Below, piece by piece: positions 8,093 to 17,527 of a stretch of DNA of 64,000 nucleotides (the stretch's first letter is position 1; every line of letters starts with the position of its first letter). A program made the position numbers and the translations under genes. This stretch comes from Flagellimonas maritima (GTDB lineage Bacteria; Bacteroidota; Bacteroidia; Flavobacteriales; Flavobacteriaceae). The DNA lies in NCBI RefSeq assembly GCF_003269425.1, contig NZ_CP030104.1, forward strand, positions 1,483,501-1,547,500, read 5' to 3'. Under the pieces are notes generated by a model that was not told the origin of the DNA, made no database searches, and saw only the letters and a program-made list of their open reading frames with translations.

Positions 8093-8728
8093 ATGGCAAA
8101 TAAAAAGAAGTTTTATGTAGTCTGGAAAGGTAAACGAGAAGGTATTTATGAAACTTGGGCTGATTGCAAAGCACAGATAGAAGGTTTTAAAGGAGCGCAG
8201 TACAAATCATTTCAAGATTTTGCGGCAGCTAAAAAAGCCTTCAACGGCAACTATTTGGATTATAAGGGGAAATCCAAAGGGAAAAAAGAATTATCCCCAG
8301 AAGAACTATTAAAAATTGGAGAACCCGACTACAATTCTATTTCAGTTGACGCGGCATCTAGCGGAAATCCGGGCAGAATGGAATACCAAGGTGTAGATAC
8401 GAAAACAAAAAAACTACTTTTTAAGCAAGGCCCATTCCCACAAGGAACAAATAATATTGGTGAGTTTCTAGCATTGGTCCATGGTTTGGCATTTCTAAAA
8501 AACAATAAAAGTTCCCGCATACTTTATTCAGATTCCAGAATCGCCATGAGTTGGGTAAGAAAGAAAAAATGTAGGACCAAATTAAAAAAGAATTCCAAGA
8601 ACAAATCTCTTTTTGAACTCATTGATCGTGCCGAGAAATGGTTAGAGCAAAATTCATACAATACGCCCATTGTCAAATGGGAAACCAAAGCGTGGGGTGA
8701 AATCCCCGCTGATTTTGGTAGAAAATAA
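8093..8728 (+). CDS. RNase H family protein with viroplasmin N-terminal domain
   Basis: The 211-residue protein has two domains. Residues ~5-50 form a viroplasmin/RNase H1 hybrid-binding domain (FYVVWKGKREGIYETWADCKAQI...FKSFQDFAAAKKAF type). Residues ~80-211 form an RNase HI fold with the acidic site: Asp in SVDAASSGNPG, Glu in GEFLALVHGL, Asp in YSDSRIAMSW and a terminal Asp in PADFGRK. It degrades RNA in RNA-DNA hybrids. The start is one base beyond the purN stop, so it is co-transcribed with purN. Confidence 0.9.
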   Translation: MANKKKFYVVWKGKREGIYETWADCKAQIEGFKGAQYKSFQDFAAAKKAFNGNYLDYKGKSKGKKELSPEELLKIGEPDYNSISVDAASSGNPGRMEYQGVDTKTKKLLFKQGPFPQGTNNIGEFLALVHGLAFLKNNKSSRILYSDSRIAMSWVRKKKCRTKLKKNSKNKSLFELIDRAEKWLEQNSYNTPIVKWETKAWGEIPADFGRK

Positions 8729-8800
8729 TTTATATAATATTTAACTGGACTTCTTTTACTTAAATACCTAATAGCTGTCATAAATAGTATTGCTAAAGCG

Positions 8801-8808
8801 TATATTTG
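8801..8808 (+). promoter_or_regulatory. -7 promoter element of the PfkB gene
   Basis: TATATTTG at 8801-8808 fits the -7 consensus TAnnTTTG exactly; no clear TTG is seen 19 bases upstream. The element overlaps an in-frame ATG at 8806, which therefore cannot be the translation start of this transcript. This supports the start at 8824 and a leader of only about 10 bases. Confidence 0.5.
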
Positions 8809-8823
8809 CACCAAATTTTAGAA

Positions 8824-9750
8824 ATGGGCAAATTATTGGTTGTTGGAAGCGTTGCTTTTGATGATATCGAAACACCTTTTGGCAAAAGCGATAAAATATT
8901 GGGTGGCGCAGGAACTTTTATAGGTTTGGCAGCATCTCAATTTAATGTGGATTGTTCAGTGGTTTCGGTGGTGGGCGAGGATTTTCCGCAAGAATATCTG
9001 GATGTTTTTACTGATCATAATATTGATATTTCTGGAATAGAGATTGTAAAGGGAGGCAAAACTTTTTATTGGAAAGGAAAGTACCATAACGATTTAAATT
9101 CAAGGGATACCTTGATTACCGAGCTGAATACCATGGCCGATTTCAACCCGATCGTTCCGGAAGCTTTTAAAGATGCCGATGTGCTCATGCTCGGCAACCT
9201 CCATCCAAATATTCAGATAGGTGTAATAAATCAGATGAAATTACGACCAAAACTCATCATTCTGGATACGATGAATTTTTGGATGGACAATACATTACCT
9301 GAATTGATGCAGGTAATCGAAAAAATTGATGTCATAACTATAAATGACGAAGAGGCACGACAGTTAACAGGTGAATATTCATTGGTTAAAGCAGCTGCTA
9401 AAATACAGGATATGGGCCCTAAATATGTTGTTGTAAAAAAAGGAGAGCACGGAGCCCTTTTATTTAACAAGGAACATATTTTCTTTGCCCCGGCACTGCC
9501 CTTAGAGGAGGTTTTTGACCCAACAGGAGCAGGAGATACGTTTGCCGGTGGATTTTCAGGTTATCTGGCAGAAACAAAAAACATTTCTTTTGAAAGTTTG
9601 AAGAATGCAATTATACACGGTTCCAATCTAGCATCGTTCTGTGTGGAAAAATTTGGAACCGAGAGATTGATAAAACTTCAAAAGGATGAGGTTGATGACC
9701 GTTTGTTACAGTTTAAGGACTTAACGCAATTCAACATTGAGTTAACATAA
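8824..9750 (+). CDS. PfkB-family carbohydrate kinase
   Basis: The 308-residue ribokinase-fold kinase begins KLLVVGSVAFDDIETPFG and has the GG hinge (GGAGTFIGLAAS). The C-terminal PfkB signature DPTGAGDTFAGGFSGYL carries the anion hole and the catalytic Asp. Such enzymes phosphorylate sugars or nucleosides; the substrate is not readable. It lies alone between a -7 element and a terminator, just upstream of purF, a placement that fits a purine-salvage or ribose role but does not prove one. Confidence 0.88.
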   Translation: MGKLLVVGSVAFDDIETPFGKSDKILGGAGTFIGLAASQFNVDCSVVSVVGEDFPQEYLDVFTDHNIDISGIEIVKGGKTFYWKGKYHNDLNSRDTLITELNTMADFNPIVPEAFKDADVLMLGNLHPNIQIGVINQMKLRPKLIILDTMNFWMDNTLPELMQVIEKIDVITINDEEARQLTGEYSLVKAAAKIQDMGPKYVVVKKGEHGALLFNKEHIFFAPALPLEEVFDPTGAGDTFAGGFSGYLAETKNISFESLKNAIIHGSNLASFCVEKFGTERLIKLQKDEVDDRLLQFKDLTQFNIELT

Positions 9751-9756
9751 ATGCAC

Positions 9757-9784
9757 GCCCTGAAAATATTCGGGGCTTTTTTTA
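9757..9784 (+). terminator. Terminator after the PfkB gene
   Basis: GCCCTGAA pairs with TTCGGGGC (one G-T pair), closing an AATA loop, and is followed by eight T. It lies 7 bases beyond the stop codon and 12 bases before purF. Confidence 0.75.
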
Positions 9785-9796
9785 TTTTGGTTTGTT

Positions 9797-11695
9797 ATGA
9801 GTGATCCCATTAAGCACGAGTGCGGAATATCATTGATCCGTTTACTTAAACCATTGGAATACTACAAAGAAAAGTACGGCACAGCTTTTTATGGTGTAAA
9901 CAAGATGTACCTGATGATGGAGAAACAGCACAACCGAGGGCAGGATGGTGCCGGTTTTGCGAGTATCAAATTAGATATGGAACCAGGAGAGCGCTATATG
10001 AGCAGAATACGTTCCGCACAACAACAGCCCATTCAGGATATTTTTGACCAAATCAATCAGCGAATCAATAATGCCCTTGCCCAAAATCCCGAATATCATA
10101 ATGATGTGGCGCTCCAAAAAAAGAATATCCCTTATGTAGGAGAACTTTTGATGGGCCACGTTCGCTATGGAACTTTTGGAAAAAACAGTATAGAGAGCGT
10201 TCATCCATTTTTAAGACAGAACAATTGGATGCACCGTAACCTTATTGTTGCGGGAAACTTTAACATGACCAATGTTGATGAACTTTTTGGGAATCTTGTT
10301 ACTCTTGGACAGCACCCCAAAGAAATGGCAGATACGGTAACCGTGATGGAAAAGATAGGTCATTTTTTGGACGATGCGGTAGCCAAACTGTATAAACAAA
10401 TCAAAAAGGAAGGACATAACAAAAGAGAGGCATCCCCATTGATTGCGGAACGATTGAACGTTGCCAAAATATTGACCAAAGCTTCAAAGAACTGGGACGG
10501 TGGTTATGCCATGGCAGGCTTATTGGGTCACGGCGATGCCTTTGTGGTAAGAGACCCTGCAGGAATACGCCCTAGCTATTATTATAAAGATGATGAGATT
10601 GTTGCTGTTGCTTCTGAAAGACCTGTGATTCAGACCGTGTTCAATGTAAAGTATGATGAAATTAAGGAATTAGACCCGGGACATGCCATAATCATTAAGA
10701 AGAGCGGAAGTGTTCAGCTAAAAGAAATTTTGGAGCCTACTGAAAGGAAAGCGTGTTCTTTTGAGCGTATCTATTTCTCAAGGGGCAGTGACAAAGAGAT
10801 TTATCAAGAACGAAAAATGTTGGGTAAACTGGTATTTCCCCAAATCTTAAAATCAATTAATGAAGATTTGGTTAATACCGTGTTTTCCTATATACCCAAT
10901 ACTGCGGAAACCTCTTTTTTTGGAATGGTAAAGGAGGCACAGAATTACCTCAACAAAAGAAAGGAAGAACAAATTTTAGCTCTGGGCTCAAATATTACAG
11001 GCGAAGAGCTTCATGAAATCTTAGACGTAAGACCTCGTATTGAAAAAGTCGCCATAAAAGATGCTAAATTAAGAACATTCATTACGCAGGACAGCAATAG
11101 GGACGACCTAGTGACCCATGTTTATGATATTTCCTATGGCTCTGTTAATGAAAACGACAATTTGGTCATAATAGATGATAGTATAGTAAGAGGGACAACA
11201 CTTAAAAAAAGTATTTTAAAAATTCTTGATAGATTATCTCCAAAAAAGATAGTTGTGGTCTCTTCTGCTCCACAAATTAGATATCCCGACTGTTATGGTA
11301 TCGATATGGCCAAGTTAGAGGATTTTGTAGCTTTTAAAGCGACTCAAGCGCTTCATGAAGACCATGGAACCACGTATCAAATAAAGGAGATTTATGAAAA
11401 GTGCTTAAAACAATTGGACTCAAATGATGAAAATGTAGTGAACTACGTAAAAGAATTCTACGCACCTTTCTCATCTGAGCAAATTTCAAAAAAAATAGCT
11501 GAGATATTGAGTCCAGAAGATATAAATGCGGAAGTGGATATCATTTACCAGAACATAGAGAACCTGCACAGTGCTTGTCCAAAAAATTTAGGCGATTGGT
11601 ATTTTACGGGAAATTATCCAACACCTGGTGGAAATAAGGTAGTCAATAGGGCCTTTATCAATTTTTATGAAGGGAAGAACCAAAGGGCTTATTAG
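9797..11695 (+). CDS. purF: Amidophosphoribosyltransferase (long Bacteroidota form)
   Basis: The 632-residue enzyme catalyses the first committed step of purine synthesis (PRPP plus glutamine to phosphoribosylamine). The N-terminal glutaminase nucleophile is Cys9 in KHECGISLIR, normally exposed by removal of the first residues; RGQDGAGFAS and GHVRYGTFG are its conserved loops. The PRPP site is LVIIDDSIVRGTT around residue 460. The protein is about 130 residues longer than the E. coli enzyme, with extra length after the phosphoribosyltransferase core, as is usual in this phylum. Confidence 0.95.
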   Translation: MSDPIKHECGISLIRLLKPLEYYKEKYGTAFYGVNKMYLMMEKQHNRGQDGAGFASIKLDMEPGERYMSRIRSAQQQPIQDIFDQINQRINNALAQNPEYHNDVALQKKNIPYVGELLMGHVRYGTFGKNSIESVHPFLRQNNWMHRNLIVAGNFNMTNVDELFGNLVTLGQHPKEMADTVTVMEKIGHFLDDAVAKLYKQIKKEGHNKREASPLIAERLNVAKILTKASKNWDGGYAMAGLLGHGDAFVVRDPAGIRPSYYYKDDEIVAVASERPVIQTVFNVKYDEIKELDPGHAIIIKKSGSVQLKEILEPTERKACSFERIYFSRGSDKEIYQERKMLGKLVFPQILKSINEDLVNTVFSYIPNTAETSFFGMVKEAQNYLNKRKEEQILALGSNITGEELHEILDVRPRIEKVAIKDAKLRTFITQDSNRDDLVTHVYDISYGSVNENDNLVIIDDSIVRGTTLKKSILKILDRLSPKKIVVVSSAPQIRYPDCYGIDMAKLEDFVAFKATQALHEDHGTTYQIKEIYEKCLKQLDSNDENVVNYVKEFYAPFSSEQISKKIAEILSPEDINAEVDIIYQNIENLHSACPKNLGDWYFTGNYPTPGGNKVVNRAFINFYEGKNQRAY

Positions 11696-11787
11696 CAGAC
11701 TTATTTTAAGATAGAAATCCAAGTGTGCATTTCGTCGATGAAACGAGTAGATTGGCGTCTTTTTATACACTGGCCAAAAGTCAAACC

Positions 11788-11871
11788 TATTTTAGTGTCG
11801 CCATAGCATAAGTAGGTTAAGTTCATGGTAAGATTTGGGGCAAAAAAGGTGGAAGCTATTCCACCTTTTTT
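11788..11871 (+). ncRNA. Tandem small RNA gene, copy 1
   Basis: The -7-like TATTTTAG (11788-11795) is followed after 5 bases by the conserved core 11801-11840, which begins CCATAGCATAAGTAGGTTAA and ends GATTTGGGG. Then comes a terminator: GGTGGA at 11848-11853 pairs with TCCACC at 11860-11865, with six A before and six T after. The core's ends CCAT and ATGG can pair to close a ~20-base invariant loop. The predicted RNA is ~70 nt (about 11801-11871). The same arrangement recurs twice downstream. I recognise no named family with certainty; no protein start fits on the + strand. Confidence 0.7.
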
Positions 11872-12003
11872 ATTTTACATAGGTTTAAAGTCCCAACGTA
11901 ATACTTTTCTTCGGGAATGGTACTTCCTAACTACAAGATTGGCAATTCAACCCAATTAAAAGAGTTTCATCTAAAAGGTTTACATATACGCACCCACTTG
12001 AAC

Positions 12004-12087
12004 TACATTTGGAGAACCATAGCATAAGTAGGTTAAGTTCATGGTAAGATTTGGGGAAAAGAAGGCGGAGCTAGCTCCGCCTTCTTT
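12004..12087 (+). ncRNA. Tandem small RNA gene, copy 2
   Basis: The promoter -7 element is TACATTTG (12004-12011), a perfect TAnnTTTG. After the same 5-base spacing comes the core at 12017-12056, essentially identical to copy 1. The terminator stem is a perfect 12-bp inverted repeat (GAAGGCGGAGCT at 12061-12072 and its complement) with T-rich sequence after it. The stem sequence differs entirely from copies 1 and 3 while pairing is kept, which argues that RNA structure is selected. The predicted RNA is ~70 nt. Confidence 0.75.
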
Positions 12088-12174
12088 GTATTTGAACCCC
12101 AATGGGTTACCGAAATATTCTCTCCATTGTCTTTTGCTTTTCTTCGTTAACTTCAAAAAAATTTCCAAAAACTT

Positions 12175-12279
12175 TTGTTATTTCTCACAATACCAGTAAT
12201 TTAGTGCCGCCATAGCATAAGTAGGTTAAGTTTATGGTAAGATTTGGGACGAAAAGGGTGAGGGCTTCCTCACCCTTTT
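12175..12279 (+). ncRNA. Tandem small RNA gene, copy 3, with full promoter
   Basis: This copy has the best promoter of the three: TTG at 12175-12177, a 19-base spacer, and TAATTTAG at 12197-12204. The core at 12210-12248 again begins 5 bases after the -7 element and differs from copy 2 by only a base or two (TTTATGG for TTCATGG). The terminator stem GGGTGAGG (12256-12263) pairs with CCTCACCC (12268-12275) and is followed by four T and further T-rich sequence. The predicted RNA is 12210 to about 12279. Confidence 0.78.
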
Positions 12280-12300
12280 CTATTTTAAATATTTGAAAAC

Positions 12301-12343
12301 AAAAAGGGGCCGGGACACCATTTTGGTGTCCCGGCCCCTTTTT
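12301..12343. terminator. Very strong bidirectional terminator
   Basis: A perfect 19-bp stem, AAAAAGGGGCCGGGACACC at 12301-12319 and its complement at 12325-12343, has a five-base loop. T-runs are present on either strand. It separates the + strand small RNA array from the - strand superoxide dismutase gene. Confidence 0.9.
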
Positions 12344-12363
12344 ACAGATAAAAATTCTTCTGC

Positions 12364-12972
12364 TTATTTACCTGAATTATAATTCTCAGAAACTTTATCC
12401 CAATTGATTACATTAAAAAATGCAGAAACATAATCGGGCCTTTTGTTCTGATAATTTAGATAATAAGCATGTTCCCATACATCCAATCCCAAAATTGGGT
12501 GACCCCCACATTCAGTGTTTGGCATAATGGGATTGTCTTGGTTCGGTGTAGAGCAAACTTCCAACTTTCCTCCCTTGTGAACACATAGCCAGGCCCAACC
12601 AGAACCAAATCTAGAACCTGCTGCAGTACTGAACTTTTCCTTGAATTCATCAAAAGAACCAAAAGCGTCATCAATTGCAGTGGCAAGGTCACCACTTGGT
12701 TTGCCTCCTCCATCTGGGGACATCACTTCCCAAAAAAGTGAATGGTTATAAAATCCACCACCATTGTTTCTCACTGCACTATTGGACATGTCCAGTCCTG
12801 ATAAGATATCATGGATTTCCTTTCCTTCCATGTCAGTTCCCTCAATTGCCCCATTTAATTTGGTAGTATATCCATTATGATGCTTGGTATGATGTATTTC
12901 CATTGTCCTTGCATCTATATGAGGTTCCAAAGCATCATATGCATAGGGTAATTTTGGTAGTTCAAAAGCCAT
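12364..12972 (-). CDS. Superoxide dismutase, Mn/Fe type
   Basis: The 202-residue enzyme dismutates superoxide. The metal ligands are visible: His27 in MEIHHTKHH, His in [14 protein letters not shown], and Asp and His in [24 protein letters not shown] is the usual active-site surround. It has no signal peptide, so it is cytoplasmic. Metal choice (Mn or Fe) is not decided by these motifs, so I give no gene symbol. It ends against the strong terminator at 12301. Confidence 0.95.
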   Translation of the reverse strand: MAFELPKLPYAYDALEPHIDARTMEIHHTKHHNGYTTKLNGAIEGTDMEGKEIHDILSGLDMSNSAVRNNGGGFYNHSLFWEVMSPDGGGKPSGDLATAIDDAFGSFDEFKEKFSTAAGSRFGSGWAWLCVHKGGKLEVCSTPNQDNPIMPNTECGGHPILGLDVWEHAYYLNYQNKRPDYVSAFFNVINWDKVSENYNSGK

Positions 12973-13076
12973 AATTGTATGTTTTTAAGTTATTAATGTT
13001 TCTTGTAAAAATAAGGTTTTAAGAAATATATTCTTGTAAATCTGTGTTAAGTTCAGGTCGGTAATCCGTATTTTGC

Positions 13077-16000
13077 ATGAAAATTCTTTTGGCTTTTTCC
13101 AATTTTAAAATATATAGTGCTTCAGCCGGTTCAGGTAAGACATACACATTGACCAAAGCATATTTAAAGTTGTTGCTCGGCAATGATTCGCCAACTAAGT
13201 TCAGACAGATTCTGGCCATCACTTTCACCAACAAGGCCGTAGCGGAAATGAAGACACGTATTTTGGAAAGTTTGTATAGTTTCAGTATTGCAGACAATGG
13301 TCTAAAACCAATTCCTTTATTTGTTGAGATTTGTAAAGAACTTTCTTTGAGTGCCGAGCAATTGCAAAAAAAATCAAAGCTGGTTTTAAAAAGGATTCTA
13401 CATAATTATTCTTTTTTCGAAATTTCTACAATTGATAAATTCAACCATAAAATTATAAAGACGTTTGCTCGCGATCTTCAGCTTTCACAAAATTTTGAAG
13501 TAGAGCTGGATACGGAATCGCTTTTGGAAGAAGCTGTTGGCCAATTGTTGGAAAGAGCTGGGAACGATAAAGAACTTACGGAAGTTTTGATTGCTTTTTC
13601 CTTGGAAAAAATAAACGATGACAAAAGTTGGGACATTGCTTATGACCTTATGGAAATTGGAAAACTGCTCTTTCAGGAAAACCATTCCACACATTTGGAA
13701 AAACTAAGGTCAAAATCATTAAAAGATTTTAATACTATTAAGAAAAATATTGCATCCCAAATAAAATCAATTGAGAAAGGAGTTGTTGAAGGTGCAAAAA
13801 AATTGCTTCAAGAAATAGATCGTTTAGGATTTGCTCCGTCAGATTTTCCAAGACAGACACTTCCCAACCATTTTAAAAAGATAGTTGGCGGAGAGTTCAA
13901 TACCAAAAATTTGTACAATAACAAGCTGGAACAAAACCTTATTGATAATAAAGTCCTAAAAGCTACCGATAAAAGGGAAACCATTCATTTGGCAGCTTTG
14001 GTTTTAGAGGGTTTTCTCTCCATCAAACAAAGCCTTTACAGGCGTGGTTACTTAAAAAATATATATGGCAATATAGTTCCTTTGACGGTACTGAACGAAA
14101 TAGCAAAAGAACTTAAAAATATACAAGATGAAAGGGATATCATTCCCATTTCGTCAATGAATAATTTATTGTCCAACGAGATAAGAAACCAACCCGTTCC
14201 ATTTATTTATGAGAGGATGGGGGAGAAATACCGCCATTTCTTTATAGATGAGTTCCAAGACACCTCCAAGATGCAATGGGACAATCTTGTTCCCTTAATA
14301 TCAAATGCCCTGGAAAGTGAAAACGACAAAAAAGAGCAAGGGTCGTTATTTTTGGTAGGGGATGTAAAACAGGCCATATACCGGTGGCGCGGTGGCAGGG
14401 CCGAGCAATTTCTAAATCTTCTTACCAATAAATCATACCCTTTTGTTGTGAAACCGGAAATCAGGACATTGGACAAAAATTGGAGAAGTCATGATGAAAT
14501 CGTCAATTTCAACAATGAGTTTTTTACCCTGATAGCTCCTATTTTAAAAAGAGATGCGTACACAAAGCTTTTCTTGGAAGATTGTAATCAAAAAACAAAC
14601 AACAAACCGGGAGGTTATGTACAATTATCTTTTCTAGAAAAGAATCTGGAAAATAAGGAAGAAGTTTATTGTAATGAGGTTTTAAAAGCAATTGGCAAGG
14701 TTACTTCCAAAAACCATCCCTATGCCGACATTTGTGTTTTGGTAAGGGACAACAAAAAAGGCATGTTGCTCGCCGATTTTCTTTCGGGCAACAATATTCC
14801 TATTATTTCTTCGGATGCCTTGTTATTGGCAAACAATGAAAAAATTATTTTTTTGATTTCCTTATTGAAGGTAATTGAAAACGAAAATGACAAAGAGGCG
14901 GCATATCAAGTTCTAAATTATTTGGCGGCAATTGACCATGAAACGCACGAATTTATTTCGACCAACATAGCTAGACTCGAAAAGCTTTTTTCCGAAAACT
15001 ACGGATTCAACATCCAAAATCTAAGAAGTGTATCTGTTTTCAATATTTTAGAGAGCGCCATAATTCAATTTGATCTTTCTGAAGATACATCGGCATACCT
15101 TGCTTTTTTAATGGACGAGGTCTTGGTCGTTGAAAGAAGGGACGGCCCGGACATTCATTCTTTCCTAAAATATTGGGAGCAAAAAAAAGAATCACTTTCC
15201 ATAGCTGCTCCGGACGGTATCAATGCCGTTAAAATCATGACGGTTCACAAAGCAAAAGGGCTAGAATTTCCAATCGTGATTTTCCCCTTTGCAAATTCCA
15301 TAATAGATGATAAAAGGAAAAAAAAGAAATCTTGGGTCGCTGCAACTGAAGCAGAGAAAAATTTAGGCCTGGATGAGTTTCTTTTAAATGTAAACCGAGA
15401 GCTATTGGATTATAATGAGCTTACTGCACAAGCTTATATCGATGAATCAAAAAAAACCGAGTTGGATAGCATCAATGTTCTGTATGTGGCATTGACAAGA
15501 GCTGAAAAATGGCTTTTCATTATATCTGAAGAAGGTACGGACATTCCTTCCATCAATAATGCGTTGTCCTATTCAGATCTATTCCGTTACTATCTGCATG
15601 AATCTGGACAAAGACCAAATAATGAAGGGGCATTCGCTTTCGGAGCGCTATCCTCAAATACGGATGATGACGTTCAGTCAGCGGAAATTCAAAACCATAT
15701 CAACTATATAACTAGAGGAAAAGAAGATGTCGGCTTTGCCATTTCTACAAAATCCAGTCAATTATGGGATGATGAAAAAGGTGATGCTATTGAAATGGGC
15801 AACTTGATACATTTGGCCCTTAGTCATATCAAAACGGTGGATGACGTTCGCAATGTAATGGAAGACCTGAAGCTTTCAGGGGATATTCCTGTAGATTTTG
15901 CAACCCATATAGAACAAAAAATTTTTGATGTAATAAACCATCCCGAGTTGTGCGAATATTTTTCCAGTGATTATGAGATACGCAATGAGCAGGAAATACT

Positions 16001-16208
16001 TACTACAGGTGGTGAATCCTTACGTCCAGACCGGATTGCAATTAAGGGAACCCAAGTGACCGTTATCGATTATAAAACCGGAAGACCATCGCCGTCGCAC
16101 AAACATCAAATAGCCCGTTATGCCCAAATATTAAAAGAGATGGATTTTGAAATTAAATATACTATTATTGTATACATTGATCAAAAGATTAACCCTATTT
16201 TCCCCTAA
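13077..16208 (+). CDS. AddA/RecB-like UvrD-type helicase with C-terminal nuclease domain
   Basis: The 1043-residue protein has all superfamily 1 helicase motifs in order: SASAGSGKTYTL (Walker A), LAITFTNKAVAEMKTRI (Ia), HFFIDEFQDTSKMQW (II), LVGDVKQAIYRWRGG (III), DKNWRSHDEIVNFNN (IV), KIMTVHKAKGLEFPIVIF (V) and LYVALTRAEKWLF (VI). The last ~200 residues hold a PD-(D/E)XK nuclease with RPDRIAIKG and VIDYKTGRPS followed by HQIARYAQIL. It should act with the AddB-like protein at 18956 in double-strand-break end resection. The start is read from ATG 13077, close before the Walker A segment as is usual in this group. Confidence 0.9.
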   Translation: MKILLAFSNFKIYSASAGSGKTYTLTKAYLKLLLGNDSPTKFRQILAITFTNKAVAEMKTRILESLYSFSIADNGLKPIPLFVEICKELSLSAEQLQKKSKLVLKRILHNYSFFEISTIDKFNHKIIKTFARDLQLSQNFEVELDTESLLEEAVGQLLERAGNDKELTEVLIAFSLEKINDDKSWDIAYDLMEIGKLLFQENHSTHLEKLRSKSLKDFNTIKKNIASQIKSIEKGVVEGAKKLLQEIDRLGFAPSDFPRQTLPNHFKKIVGGEFNTKNLYNNKLEQNLIDNKVLKATDKRETIHLAALVLEGFLSIKQSLYRRGYLKNIYGNIVPLTVLNEIAKELKNIQDERDIIPISSMNNLLSNEIRNQPVPFIYERMGEKYRHFFIDEFQDTSKMQWDNLVPLISNALESENDKKEQGSLFLVGDVKQAIYRWRGGRAEQFLNLLTNKSYPFVVKPEIRTLDKNWRSHDEIVNFNNEFFTLIAPILKRDAYTKLFLEDCNQKTNNKPGGYVQLSFLEKNLENKEEVYCNEVLKAIGKVTSKNHPYADICVLVRDNKKGMLLADFLSGNNIPIISSDALLLANNEKIIFLISLLKVIENENDKEAAYQVLNYLAAIDHETHEFISTNIARLEKLFSENYGFNIQNLRSVSVFNILESAIIQFDLSEDTSAYLAFLMDEVLVVERRDGPDIHSFLKYWEQKKESLSIAAPDGINAVKIMTVHKAKGLEFPIVIFPFANSIIDDKRKKKKSWVAATEAEKNLGLDEFLLNVNRELLDYNELTAQAYIDESKKTELDSINVLYVALTRAEKWLFIISEEGTDIPSINNALSYSDLFRYYLHESGQRPNNEGAFAFGALSSNTDDDVQSAEIQNHINYITRGKEDVGFAISTKSSQLWDDEKGDAIEMGNLIHLALSHIKTVDDVRNVMEDLKLSGDIPVDFATHIEQKIFDVINHPELCEYFSSDYEIRNEQEILTTGGESLRPDRIAIKGTQVTVIDYKTGRPSPSHKHQIARYAQILKEMDFEIKYTIIVYIDQKINPIFP

Positions 16209-16220
16209 AAATAAATAACT

Positions 16221-17414
16221 ATGTACGGAAAAATAAAAGAGCACCTTAGCAATGAATTGGATAACATAAGAGAATCAGGGCTTTTTAAAAAAGAACGTAT
16301 TATCACTTCACCGCAAGATGCGGTCATTAAAATATCCACAGGGCAAGAAGTTATCAACTTTTGTGCAAATAATTATTTGGGGCTTTCTTCCCATCCAGAA
16401 GTTGTACAAGCAGCAAAAGATGCTTTGGATTCCCATGGTTTTGGAATGTCATCTGTCAGGTTCATTTGTGGCACACAAGACATCCATAAAGAATTGGAAC
16501 AAAGAATCGCAGATTTTTACGGAACGGAGGATACCATATTGTATGCCGCCGCCTTTGATGCCAATGGAGGGGTTTTTGAACCACTTTTAACCGCTGAAGA
16601 TGCCATAATATCAGACTCATTAAATCATGCATCCATTATTGACGGTGTTCGCTTGTGCAAAGCGAAGCGATATAGGTATGCCAACAATGATATGGAAGAT
16701 TTGGAAAATCAACTGAAGCAAAGCCAAAAAGATAATGCCAGATTTAAAATTATCGTCACAGATGGTGTTTTTTCCATGGATGGTCTTTTGGCACCTTTGG
16801 ATCATATCTGTGATTTGGCGGACAAGTATGATGCAATGGTAATGATAGACGAATGTCACTCTGCCGGTTTTATAGGAAAAACAGGAAGGGGCACTTTAGA
16901 GGAAAAAGGGGTTATGAATCGTATCGACATTATTACGGGCACGTTGGGGAAAGCACTTGGCGGCGCCATGGGGGGTTACACCACGGGTAAAAAAGAAATA
17001 ATTGAAATGCTGCGCCAAAGATCTCGACCTTATTTGTTCTCCAATTCATTGGCACCAGCAATTGTTGGAGCATCCAATAAAGTATTTGAGATGCTGGATA
17101 AGGATACTTCGCTCAGGGACAAACTTCAAAACAACACCGAATATTTTAAAAAAGGGATGAAAGAAGCTGGTTTCGATATTATTGATGGAGATTCTGCAAT
17201 AGTTCCCGTAATGCTTTATGATGCAAAGCTTTCACAGAAGATGGCAGATATGCTTCTGGATGAAGGTATTTATGTTATCGGGTTCTTCTATCCGGTAGTT
17301 CCAAAAGACAAAGCAAGGATACGCGTTCAGTTGTCCGCAGCCCATGAAAAGCACCATTTAGACCTTGCAATAAAAGCATTTATTAAGGTTGGAAAGACAT
17401 TGAAAATCGTTTAA
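16221..17414 (+). CDS. kbl: Glycine C-acetyltransferase (2-amino-3-ketobutyrate CoA ligase)
   Basis: The 397-residue PLP enzyme of the alpha-oxoamine synthase family cleaves 2-amino-3-oxobutyrate with CoA to glycine and acetyl-CoA in threonine breakdown. The PLP lysine lies in [18 protein letters not shown]; other family marks are [31 protein letters not shown] and [13 protein letters not shown]. It starts 12 bases after the helicase gene, probably in the same transcript, though the pathways are unrelated. Confidence 0.93.
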   Translation: MYGKIKEHLSNELDNIRESGLFKKERIITSPQDAVIKISTGQEVINFCANNYLGLSSHPEVVQAAKDALDSHGFGMSSVRFICGTQDIHKELEQRIADFYGTEDTILYAAAFDANGGVFEPLLTAEDAIISDSLNHASIIDGVRLCKAKRYRYANNDMEDLENQLKQSQKDNARFKIIVTDGVFSMDGLLAPLDHICDLADKYDAMVMIDECHSAGFIGKTGRGTLEEKGVMNRIDIITGTLGKALGGAMGGYTTGKKEIIEMLRQRSRPYLFSNSLAPAIVGASNKVFEMLDKDTSLRDKLQNNTEYFKKGMKEAGFDIIDGDSAIVPVMLYDAKLSQKMADMLLDEGIYVIGFFYPVVPKDKARIRVQLSAAHEKHHLDLAIKAFIKVGKTLKIV

Positions 17415-17463
17415 GTGCGATAATCCTTCTATGAAATGCGTTAAAAAAAAAGAAAATTTGATT

Positions 17464-17493
17464 TTGTTAATAGTTCTTAACAACTTACATTTG
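17464..17493 (+). promoter_or_regulatory. Consensus promoter of the OmpA-family gene
   Basis: TTG at 17464-17466, an exact 19-base spacer and TACATTTG at 17486-17493 match the Bacteroidota housekeeping promoter at every defined base. The leader to the ATG at 17528 is about 30 bases. The strength of the match fits a highly expressed outer-membrane protein. Confidence 0.85.
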
Positions 17494-17527
17494 CAGCTGA
17501 TAAACACTTAAACTTAAAATTTTGAGC

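Noticed and set aside
8806..8823. Upstream ATG of the PfkB kinase
   Set aside because: It lies within the -7 promoter element TATATTTG and would not be on the transcript.
11980..12168. A 62-codon - strand frame running through small RNA copy 2, giving NLTMNLTYLCYG
   Set aside because: The same peptide string appears antisense to every copy because the RNA core is conserved; promoters and terminators read on the + strand and the flanking residues are not conserved, so it is an artefact of the sRNA core.
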